DNA of 64,000 nucleotides, taken from contig CAMVPC010000009.1 in NCBI GenBank assembly GCA_947169265.1, forward strand, positions 1 to 64,000, in the 5' to 3' direction. How positions within the stretch are numbered: position 1 is the stretch's first letter; the number at the start of each line of letters is the position of its first letter. Below, piece after piece: positions 45,001-52,430 of this stretch. The position numbers were made by a program, and so were the translations under genes. The notes under the pieces were generated by a model that saw only the letters and a program-made list of their open reading frames with translations, was not told where the DNA came from and searched no databases. This stretch comes from an uncultured Prevotellaceae bacterium (GTDB lineage Bacteria > Bacteroidota > Bacteroidia > Bacteroidales > Muribaculaceae).

Positions 45001-45610
45001 TCATGCCTTCCACCGGGTTCTGGATGCTGCCATACAGCTCGCGCGGTATCCAGGGCGCATAGATGCGGTCGGCCGCGCTCCAGCCATATTTGCTGGCCGT
45101 CTTATAGGTCGATCTCCAGTTAGGCGCGTCGGCAACGCCACCTTGACGCGTGAAGAACATGTCGGGTCGCGAATAAATGCTGGGATTCATATTCGCGGGA
45201 TTATTGCTTTGACCCCAGTAAATCAAGTTGCGATGAGCGTGCTCCTCGTAGTTGATATAACGCGGCGTAATCTGATATTCGCAGGCGGTACCATCGCTCA
45301 GGTACTCATCGTGGTAGTTTTGGCCCGGCACCTCGGGGTCGGTATACACGGCGGCGAGCAGGGCGAACATTTGGTCCACGTCCTCGGCCTTCTCTGTAAT
45401 TTTCGAGGTGTGGGTCGTTCCTTGGGCATCGGTCCAGGTGTAAGTCTTCTCTTCACCATTCTTGTCAATCCACCAGCCGTGCTGGTTCTCGGGTTTAGGT
45501 CTGTCCTGGGCAATGCCGGGCAACGTTGTCGTCATCGACAAGAATAACATTAACACTAAGCATGCGCACATTGATGCACAGCTTTTCGGGTTAGGTCTCA
45601 ATTTCTTCAT
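42026..45610 (-). CDS. Large (1194 aa) secreted protein of unknown function with type IX-like C-terminal tail
   Basis: Signal peptide CASMCACLVLMLFLSMTTTLPGIAQ; C-terminus RYYNLQGMEAEKPFDGVNIVVTTYADGTTSTVKQYVR. Confidence 0.75.
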   Translation of the reverse strand: MKKLRPNPKSCASMCACLVLMLFLSMTTTLPGIAQDRPKPENQHGWWIDKNGEEKTYTWTDAQGTTHTSKITEKAEDVDQMFALLAAVYTDPEVPGQNYHDEYLSDGTACEYQITPRYINYEEHAHRNLIYWGQSNNPANMNPSIYSRPDMFFTRQGGVADAPNWRSTYKTASKYGWSAADRIYAPWIPRELYGSIQNPVEGMTLILVEIKESWDQSQYVQSQDRAVDPREFVSKSIKSMQVITESLRIDDAANDKNNPGYLFVIREISANRFYFLSKGRARAADFFSSPTYTAFEIISPRFTAIDSERLRGGNVERVEHDCYSVFQRGSSNAHYVVVDGGEEATVISNLSLFMPDKRFAGVKYDPATNTVSQTFDDWLPGGQYLYQPNAEKYRPGMLLYKAFLTATATPSATVNYYDINLNWRTYFDAEKLQTSVGQQFYVYILNETTGEFVNLTTVPEAAIGETTLLKNWTYPWPQREHAQKFTYYVSASPFETDENGNIVPSDIMVNTNTATVIIPGTQELFINDASDHRSRFALDEENVEFNVYRNRPLLTLTSDDVNTHSNVTYDFFRTHVDENSDTQDEKIADIRFTAYGIRAYYNNAMVFDEFMQWTEDGKLISTKTVRNGYWFHLINPDGTHLGWQDQENDGNRYWAVQDVIVNHTPIQLTAINDHSIKIDQLDLPEGAEVDVTFVFDPATNQLQLYYNADDAGVTSTGDIYTYTVNYVPETQKLGTGAAADGDVLYSDDTSTDLTYTGTVNVGGTIPMIDRFTASTETNSHPDNYSYQLKIGNYAASNTYDVPIMKSSTEVRFAGFLPEQVDEDLTRELREGRQLKIDFDVIMDRERNLEKYNVHRVHGSDYHTHVGKAERTNGDNLYLLGIDHATGKVTVELGAYPLESYFNGCSLRVWDDSDYCPDDNPEYVTEIFVGTRSYDGEHVQNTYGTNVAKVGVPQLTFTGEALLKSKSFAGKTSQKMGYKVGLKLTPDLTKMVTEDKSVYYYRIWRVNDDGSETLLNSIESDGEYGATFSKLKDKWPGGVSGNTNMVEVIDAFIADPVPAAETEEVYDVNTGETVLVKHGGKKEINYIARMYSTTEPIPAQDPSQTPRTAAGEGGIWPEEGADHDYYVTEKKVTVTFDADVATGIDMDRLAIDKEVVATRYYNLQGMEAEKPFDGVNIVVTTYADGTTSTVKQYVR

Positions 45611-45659
45611 TTTTAATATATTAGCTTAGTAATCATCGTTCGAAGCGCAATTCGAGTCG

Positions 45660-45691
45660 CAAAGTTACTAAAAAAAGTAGGCCCACCGCAA
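45660..45691 (-). promoter_or_regulatory. Candidate promoter for the 42026..45610 gene
   Basis: Minus strand TTG (45689-45691), N21, TAACTTTG (45660-45667). Confidence 0.5.
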
Positions 45692-45847
45692 TCGATTAAC
45701 ATTTATTAGTATTTTTTTGGAAATTCCTCCCGACGAACGTCACTCACTACCGCGATAAGGCTCGCTAATGCTTGAAACCACGAAGCGCACACAAGCCGCA
45801 GGATGACCGATTCGGAATAAAAACCTATAACCGATTGGGATTAAGGA

Positions 45848-45880
45848 AACCGCCCGCGGGCCGTGTGGCCGCGGGCGGTT
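45848..45880 (-). terminator. Intrinsic terminator of the 45911..46432 gene
   Basis: Same 12-bp GC stem as 41881..41913, in inverted orientation. Confidence 0.8.
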
Positions 45881-45910
45881 GTTGAATAATCGTTGTGTAA
45901 AGAAACCGTT

Positions 45911-46432
45911 TTAACGGCAAACGAGCGTGTTGTTGGTCTTTTGGCCGTTCATCTTCATCAGGTCGGCTTTCTTAACTTTGGCTTTAGCCACGAGTTCCAC
46001 CTCGTCGCCGGGCTTGCCGTTCTTAATACATTCGGCAATCTTCTCCTGCGATTCGGGAGTGGTCACGAGCTCCATCTTGGCGGCTTCTTTATTGTCCTCG
46101 TAGAACTTAATCCAGATTTCGGTGTTGCCGTTCACGTCGTTGGCGGGCTCTTCGCTGCGCACGAGCTTGCAAGTGGCGGTCACGTCAAGTTCTTCACCTT
46201 CGCCGGCAAGTTCAAACTTAAAACCGGTAGTCTTACCGCGGTCGAACGCCTTGTAATTGTTGCCTGTCGAGCCGTTGAAACCGCCAAGCACAGTGAACTC
46301 GGTGAGCGCCGCGCCTTCTTCACTTGCGGCACTTGCGGTGCTGTCGTTGTCGCCGCCGCCGTTAGTTGTTCCACCACACGAAACCAAAGTCATTGCCATA
46401 GCGGCAACCATCATCATAAATACTTTTTTCAT
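45911..46432 (-). CDS. Small lipoprotein, paralog of 41324..41851
   Basis: MKKVFMMMVAAMAMTLVSCGG lipobox; ATG 46432 preferred over ORF-track start. Confidence 0.8.
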   Translation of the reverse strand: MKKVFMMMVAAMAMTLVSCGGTTNGGGDNDSTASAASEEGAALTEFTVLGGFNGSTGNNYKAFDRGKTTGFKFELAGEGEELDVTATCKLVRSEEPANDVNGNTEIWIKFYEDNKEAAKMELVTTPESQEKIAECIKNGKPGDEVELVAKAKVKKADLMKMNGQKTNNTLVCR

Positions 46433-46491
46433 AAAATAAAATGTTTTAAATAAAGAAATAATATAATACTGCATTACGCATTATGTTAGTT

Positions 46492-49404
46492 TTATTGTAG
46501 TAACAGGTTGTAGAGGGCGGTCACGTCGGCGCCACTCACGACACCCTCTCCACTCACGTCGGGGTCGCCGGCCACCGTTTTGCCATCGAGCAGGTAGCCG
46601 TAGAGGGCCGTCACGTCGGCACCGCTCACAACGCCGTCGCCGTTCACGTCTCCGCGCAACACGACCACGTCAGGCGCAATCACGAGCGTGCCCTTGAATA
46701 GCCTGTTACTGCTGTCAATCATTCCACCATGGCTTGCGCTCCAGGTGGCGCCTTCGGTTACCACCTTGCAGCCGGTGAGCCGCAGATCGTTGAAGAACGC
46801 CAGGCAAGCGTAAGTACCCGTCATCTCCACGCGGGAGTTGTCGATCACCAGATTGGGGATGTAGGCAAGACTGCCGCTTTCATTATAACCCATCGCTCCG
46901 TTGATGCCTATTCCTGTATCTCGGGTGTTGGTGGCCGTGAGTTGTGCCATGTCCTTGACGGTGAGCGTGCCTTTGACCACGTTAATCGCGCCATTGCCAC
47001 CCAGCTCGGCCGCGCACGACGCGCTGTTGCCGGTGAATGTGGCCGAGGCCTCGAGACGCACAGCGGCTTTGCCCACCGCGAGGAGGAAGTTCTCGCCCGT
47101 GAAGACCACCTTCAGTCCTTCAACGGCGCTGAAGAGCGCATAGGTTTCGCCGCCATCTATTGTGGTGTTAGCAATGGTGAGCGTGTTGGCCTCGGGGTCG
47201 TAAACCACCTTGCCGTCGCCCAGAATGTCGCCGCAGTTGGCGCCGGTGACCTTGTTGCCCGCCACAACCAAGTCGTATTCGGGGACTCCCACCGTGAACG
47301 TGTTCACCGGCTTGTTGTCACTATCCAGCACGCTGTAGAAGAGGTAGTAGCCGCCTGACTCGTTGGCGTGTACTGCAGGGCCGAAGGTGGCACCGGTGGC
47401 CGGATCGATGAAATTCACGCCTGAGGCCAGCGTCATGCTCGCCGTCTGCGAGTCGTTGGAGTACTGGTTGACGCAAGCATAACCATCAGCTCCGCCGGTG
47501 GCGGTAAGCCGTCCGGCATTAATCTCATAGTCGAAACGCTCCAGCCCCGATGAGCTGATCGCGGCACCATCAGTCGATTGCGAAGTGAGCATCGTCACCG
47601 ACGGACCGTTGAGAAGCAGTTTCACCGAGTTGCAGTTGTAAGCCGAGAGACCATGCCCGCCACCGGCCAGTGTGAGCGTGCCGCTGCCGGTGAAACGCAG
47701 GGTGGCATTAAGCGCCGAGTTACCTTTGGCGCCGCCAACCACAAGGCCTGCCCCCGCGACCGACATATCCTCCACGATACATGTTCCCTGCACGTCGATG
47801 GTGAGGTCGTCGAGTACCTGGCCGTCGCCATCAAGCAGAATCGCGCCTACGCCGCTGCTTTGATAGGTTTTCAAAGCGGCATCGGTGAGCGTGAGCGTCG
47901 AGCCGTCGAAGGTGATTGAGCCGCTCGTGAGGCTGCCGCGGTCGGTGAGCACTTGCGTGAGGTTGTCCTTATTCTCCTGGGTCACTTTCACACCGGCGAT
48001 GGTGAGAGGATACTCATCAATTCCGGGCACGATTTCAAGCTCGCCCTCCCAGGTCTTGCCATCGCTGCCCACAATTTCATACACTTCCACCCTGCCGCCT
48101 GCCGGCTTGGCGATGTGGCAGTTTTTGAGCGTGAGCGAGGGGGCTGTCTGGATATATCCGTTATTGATATAAATGCGGGAATTATCAATGATGAGAGGCA
48201 CATCGTTGTTATCGTTTTGGATCAGGCCTCTCTCGGGAATCGTGATGTCGCAGTTGCGAATCGTAAGACCGGGCTCGGCGATGTGCTGGTGGGTAAACAG
48301 CCCGATGCCGGAGAGGTGCTGCGACGATTCGAGCGAGAGCGTGCTGCCCTCTTCGCCCTCGAGCACCACGCCCTGGCTTTCCTTGAAATCAATGGTATAA
48401 GTGCTGGCCACCGTACCAATGAGATTGGTGCCTTTCACCTTTATCTTGAGACCCTCCACGTCGGCGATGATGCCCTGCTTCTCGCTATAGATGGTGGCAT
48501 TGTCGAGCGTGAGCACATTGGACTCGGGGTCGTAGCTCACCGTGCCGTCGCCCAGAATATCGTCGCGATTGAAATTATCCACTTGGCGGCCGGCAATCCA
48601 CAAGGGATAAGTTTGCCCTATCTTGAGCGTTTTGGCCGGTTGTCCGTTGCTGTCGAGCCATGTATAGTGTTTGTCCTCATAGAAGCCAAACTCACCACCC
48701 GCCGGCTCAATAAGTGTCATATTCTCTCTATTGTTATAGAGCCTATATTCAGTGTGTTGACTTGCGTGCTTAACAGCCTCGGTGGCACCCGTGGCAAGTA
48801 GCGAGCCTTTATAAAAATTGTAAATAGCCGCGCTGCCCAACTCAGGGGAGCTTTTCGAATATATACCATAGTCGCTTTGCGCTGAGCCGGCTATAACATC
48901 GGGTCCATTAAAGTAAAATTGCACACCATCACGCTCTGTGTTTAGTATCCCTTGCTCAAGATTGAGTCGGCCGTCGTCTTGAAAATAAATCTCTAACCCG
49001 TTGCTAGAGCCGGAACCCACCGTCAAGGATTTGCAGGTAAACGCCGAAGGACCGCTCATGGTATTGTGAACCCCACATTCACCGGTAACATTAATTTTCA
49101 GATTCTTAATGTCGATGTCATAGTCCTCATACTCTCCGCCAACAGCAATCATGCCACGGTCGGACACGCCATTTTTGAGTACCGCATTGTCTAGATAAAG
49201 TACGTAGGCGTCGTCTTCATTCACAATTTTGGCAAATTCGATGGTGCCGCTCTGGAGCGTGCCTCGCTCCTGGCCAAGGATTTCCGTGAGTTTGTACTGG
49301 TTGTCGGTGGTAACTTGGAGTCCGTCAATCCACAAATTATAACGGGCCGCGGCGGCGCTGAGCGCCACCAGCGCGGCAATTAAGAATAATAACGTTTTTC
49401 GCAT
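46492..49404 (-). CDS. Secreted repeat-module protein with C-terminal dockerin (array member A)
   Basis: Modules LWIDGLQVT..., LWIAGRQVDNFNRDDILGDGTVSYDPESNVLTLDNATI, LTIAGVKVTQEN..., LVVAGNKVTGANCGDILGDGKVVYDPEANTLTIANTTI; tail GDVNGDGVVSGADVTALYGYLLDGKTVAGDPDVSGEGVVSGADVTALYNLLLQ. Confidence 0.8.
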   Translation of the reverse strand: MRKTLLFLIAALVALSAAAARYNLWIDGLQVTTDNQYKLTEILGQERGTLQSGTIEFAKIVNEDDAYVLYLDNAVLKNGVSDRGMIAVGGEYEDYDIDIKNLKINVTGECGVHNTMSGPSAFTCKSLTVGSGSSNGLEIYFQDDGRLNLEQGILNTERDGVQFYFNGPDVIAGSAQSDYGIYSKSSPELGSAAIYNFYKGSLLATGATEAVKHASQHTEYRLYNNRENMTLIEPAGGEFGFYEDKHYTWLDSNGQPAKTLKIGQTYPLWIAGRQVDNFNRDDILGDGTVSYDPESNVLTLDNATIYSEKQGIIADVEGLKIKVKGTNLIGTVASTYTIDFKESQGVVLEGEEGSTLSLESSQHLSGIGLFTHQHIAEPGLTIRNCDITIPERGLIQNDNNDVPLIIDNSRIYINNGYIQTAPSLTLKNCHIAKPAGGRVEVYEIVGSDGKTWEGELEIVPGIDEYPLTIAGVKVTQENKDNLTQVLTDRGSLTSGSITFDGSTLTLTDAALKTYQSSGVGAILLDGDGQVLDDLTIDVQGTCIVEDMSVAGAGLVVGGAKGNSALNATLRFTGSGTLTLAGGGHGLSAYNCNSVKLLLNGPSVTMLTSQSTDGAAISSSGLERFDYEINAGRLTATGGADGYACVNQYSNDSQTASMTLASGVNFIDPATGATFGPAVHANESGGYYLFYSVLDSDNKPVNTFTVGVPEYDLVVAGNKVTGANCGDILGDGKVVYDPEANTLTIANTTIDGGETYALFSAVEGLKVVFTGENFLLAVGKAAVRLEASATFTGNSASCAAELGGNGAINVVKGTLTVKDMAQLTATNTRDTGIGINGAMGYNESGSLAYIPNLVIDNSRVEMTGTYACLAFFNDLRLTGCKVVTEGATWSASHGGMIDSSNRLFKGTLVIAPDVVVLRGDVNGDGVVSGADVTALYGYLLDGKTVAGDPDVSGEGVVSGADVTALYNLLLQ

Positions 49405-52400
49405 ATTATCTATACTTATAATGAATAATTTAATTTTGAAGCAACAGGTTGTAGAGGGCCGTCACGTCGGCGCCGCTCACCACACCGTCGCCGCTCACGT
49501 CGGGGTCGCCGGCCACCGCCTTACCGTCGAGCAGGTAGCCGTAGAGGGCCGTCACGTCGGCACCGTTCACAAAGCCGTCGCCGTTCACATCGCCGGGTAG
49601 CACAACGGCGTCAGGCTCGATAATCACACTTTTTTGCTCTTTACGGCCCACTTTGATGGTACCGTATTGTTCATCATAGACGGCACCCTCGGGGTCGGTG
49701 ATAGAACAGTTTATCATTTCCAGGCCGTCGAGCAGCCACATGGCATACATGCTCGTGCTGTAAGCGCTCAATCGGGAGTTATCCACAGTGACGGTTTCCT
49801 TGAGCTGACCCGACGTGTCGTTCCAGCCCTGGATAGCAAAGGCTGTAGCCACCACTTCCACATTAGTGCCGTCGGTGACAGCGAGCTTGCCGCCACGAAT
49901 GAGGTTCACACCATTGTAGCCCATGAGTGAGAGCTTGCCGCCTCCCCTAATGGTGGTGGTGCAGTTGGAGCTTGTGGCAAATGCCGTGCTGGGCCAGCCG
50001 TCCACCATATCGCTGAGCAAAATGGCATTGTCGCCGGCGACAGTGATGGTGAGGTTGGTCACGCCATAGTTCTCAATACCGCCCGTTCCCTCGGTGATGT
50101 AGATGCCGTTGAGCACGAGGTGCTGGTCGCTCCAGTCGTAATTTGCCTTGCCGTCGCCCAGGATGTCGAAGACGTTGGCATGGGTGACACGCACGCCGCC
50201 CACCCACAGCTCGGGAATCTCAACGCTGCTCAGCACCAGTTTCGTGCCCTTGAGCACATTGCCCTCGCTGTCGTAGGCGCGGCCATCGGCGATATAGGCG
50301 CCCGAGGGAGCCTCCACGTCATAGTTGGGGATGTCGGACATGCTGATTGCGTTAAAGCCCACGAGGCAGGCCTGGTTGCCGGTAGCACTGATATATTCAT
50401 TGCCGGTGGTGATTTTCAGCTCACACTTGTGGGTGGTTTCATTACCCACGCCGTAGATACCGTAGTCGTCGGCTTCGACATCGAGCGCACCCATGCTCAC
50501 CTCGAGCAGGTCGCGCACTTGCACGCCATTCTTGGCATTCTTGATGTGGAGCACACCGGTGCCGGTGAAAGAGGTGGGGCAATCGTCGCCCAGCAAAATA
50601 CCGCCAACGCCGTTAGCGTCTATCACATTGTGGGAAATGGCGTTTATTTTCAAGTCGGGAATTTGACTGTTAATCACAAAGCCGCTGGTGACAGTGGCTT
50701 TCAGCTCCATGCCCTCCATGGTGAGCGTGTTGGTCACGGGGTCGTAACGCAGGGTGCCGTCGCCCAGGATATCGTCACGGTTATTACCGGTCACCTGGGT
50801 GCCGTTGATGGTGAGGTCATAGACGGCACGGCCTATCTCAACTTCTTTGGCCACGTTGTTATCGACATCAACTATCACACAACTGGGAGTCACAAACATG
50901 CCGCCGGCAGGCTTGACGATTTCGATGCCGTCGCCCATTGTGAGGGCTCGCACACCACTGAAGGCGCCCACTCCCGTGTCGAGGCACTTAGCCCACAAGT
51001 GGGCATCGTCGAGCACCGAAACCGAGCTCCCCACATCGGTGGTAGTGTTTGTGAGTCCGTTGAAGCCATACAAAGCACCATCGGCATACATCTTCACGCC
51101 CTCGGTAAGCGCCAGGGACGCGGCGCGCTGCTGCACCGCTCTACCTTGGTAGCACACCACTTGCAGCTCGCCGTCGCCGGCAAGCGTGGTGGCCGCTTCG
51201 CTGAAACGCATGGCAATGCCCGAGGCGTGGTCGTTCTCAATGCGGTTGGTACCCACCAGATTGATTTTCAAGCCATCGACCTCGCTGTCGAAGCTCAAGC
51301 CGTCGAACTCTTCGGCCGAGTTGTCACTGATGTGGGCATTGTGGAGCGTGAGCACATTGCTTTTAGGATTATAGAACACCGTGCCATCGCCCAGAATATC
51401 GTCGCGATTGAAATTATCCACTTGGCGGCCGGCAATCCACAAGGGATATTTTTTCCCTATCTTGAGCGTTTTGGCCGGTTGTCCGTTGCTGTCGAACCAT
51501 GTATTATAGTAGTTCTCCTCATAGAAGCCAAACTTGCCACCTGCCGGCTCAATAAGTTCCATGTCCTCCCAATCGTCAGATATGTCATATCTGGTACGCT
51601 CACTTTCATGCCTAACAGCCTCGGTGGCTCCTGTGGCAAGTAGCGAGCCTTTTTGTATATAGTAACAAGCTGTGTTGTTCGTCGAAGGGGAGCTCTTCGT
51701 ATAGATACCATAGTCGCTTTGCGCTGAACCGGCTATGACATCGGGTCCTCTAAATATAAAATACACGTCATCACGCTCTGTGTTTAGTATCCCTTGTTCA
51801 AGATTGAGTCGGCCGTCGCCGAAAAAATAAATCTCTAAGGTGTTGTAAGAGCCGGAACCCACCGTCAAGGATTTGCAGGTAAACGCCGAAGGACCGCTCA
51901 TGGTATTGTGAACCCCACATTCACCGGTAACATTAATTTTCAGATTCTTAATGTCGATGTCATAGTCCTCATACTCTCCGCCAACAGCAATCATGCCACG
52001 GTCGGACACGCCATTTTTGAGTACCGCATTGTCTAGATAAAGTACGTAGGCGTCGTCTTCATTCACAATTTTGGCAAATTCGATGGTGCCGCTCTGGAGC
52101 GTGCCTCGCTCCTGGCCAAGGATTTCCGTGAGTTTGTACTGGTTGTCGGTGGTAACTTGGAGTCCGTCAATCCACAAATTATAACGGGCCGCGGCGGCGC
52201 TGAGCGCCACCAGCGCGGCAATTAAGAATAATAACGTTTTTCGCATATTATCTATACTTATAATGAATAATTTAATTTTGAAGCAACAGGTTGTAGAGGG
52301 CCGTCACGTCGGCGCCGCTCACCACACCGTCGCCGCTCACGTCGGGGTCGCCGGCCACCGCCTTACCGTCGAGCAGGTAGCCGTAGAGGGCCGTCACGTC

Positions 52401-52430
52401 GGCACCGTTCACAAAGCCGTCGCCGTTCAC
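49009..52430. repeat. ~580-bp direct repeat: 49009-49588 and 51851-52430
   Basis: Constant 2842-bp offset; each copy spans the 5' part of one gene, the 25-bp intergenic gap and the dockerin-coding 3' end of the upstream gene. Confidence 0.9.
49430..52246 (-). CDS. Secreted repeat-module protein with C-terminal dockerin (array member B)
   Basis: N-terminal ~130 aa identical to member A; same module and dockerin architecture. Confidence 0.8.
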   Translation of the reverse strand: MRKTLLFLIAALVALSAAAARYNLWIDGLQVTTDNQYKLTEILGQERGTLQSGTIEFAKIVNEDDAYVLYLDNAVLKNGVSDRGMIAVGGEYEDYDIDIKNLKINVTGECGVHNTMSGPSAFTCKSLTVGSGSYNTLEIYFFGDGRLNLEQGILNTERDDVYFIFRGPDVIAGSAQSDYGIYTKSSPSTNNTACYYIQKGSLLATGATEAVRHESERTRYDISDDWEDMELIEPAGGKFGFYEENYYNTWFDSNGQPAKTLKIGKKYPLWIAGRQVDNFNRDDILGDGTVFYNPKSNVLTLHNAHISDNSAEEFDGLSFDSEVDGLKINLVGTNRIENDHASGIAMRFSEAATTLAGDGELQVVCYQGRAVQQRAASLALTEGVKMYADGALYGFNGLTNTTTDVGSSVSVLDDAHLWAKCLDTGVGAFSGVRALTMGDGIEIVKPAGGMFVTPSCVIVDVDNNVAKEVEIGRAVYDLTINGTQVTGNNRDDILGDGTLRYDPVTNTLTMEGMELKATVTSGFVINSQIPDLKINAISHNVIDANGVGGILLGDDCPTSFTGTGVLHIKNAKNGVQVRDLLEVSMGALDVEADDYGIYGVGNETTHKCELKITTGNEYISATGNQACLVGFNAISMSDIPNYDVEAPSGAYIADGRAYDSEGNVLKGTKLVLSSVEIPELWVGGVRVTHANVFDILGDGKANYDWSDQHLVLNGIYITEGTGGIENYGVTNLTITVAGDNAILLSDMVDGWPSTAFATSSNCTTTIRGGGKLSLMGYNGVNLIRGGKLAVTDGTNVEVVATAFAIQGWNDTSGQLKETVTVDNSRLSAYSTSMYAMWLLDGLEMINCSITDPEGAVYDEQYGTIKVGRKEQKSVIIEPDAVVLPGDVNGDGFVNGADVTALYGYLLDGKAVAGDPDVSGDGVVSGADVTALYNLLLQN

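Larger units (their letters stand above)
41324..46432. repeat. ~600-bp imperfect inverted repeat: 41324-~41930 and ~45825-46432
   Basis: Paralogous lipoprotein genes plus downstream sequence (TTACACAACGATTATTCAACAACCGCCCGCGGCCACACGGCCCGCGGGCGGTTTCC) repeated in opposite orientation. Confidence 0.85.

Noticed and set aside
50120-51643. 507-aa plus-strand ORF opposite array member B
   Set aside because: Shadow ORF; equivalent shadows over A and C reflect the repeated modules, not independent genes.
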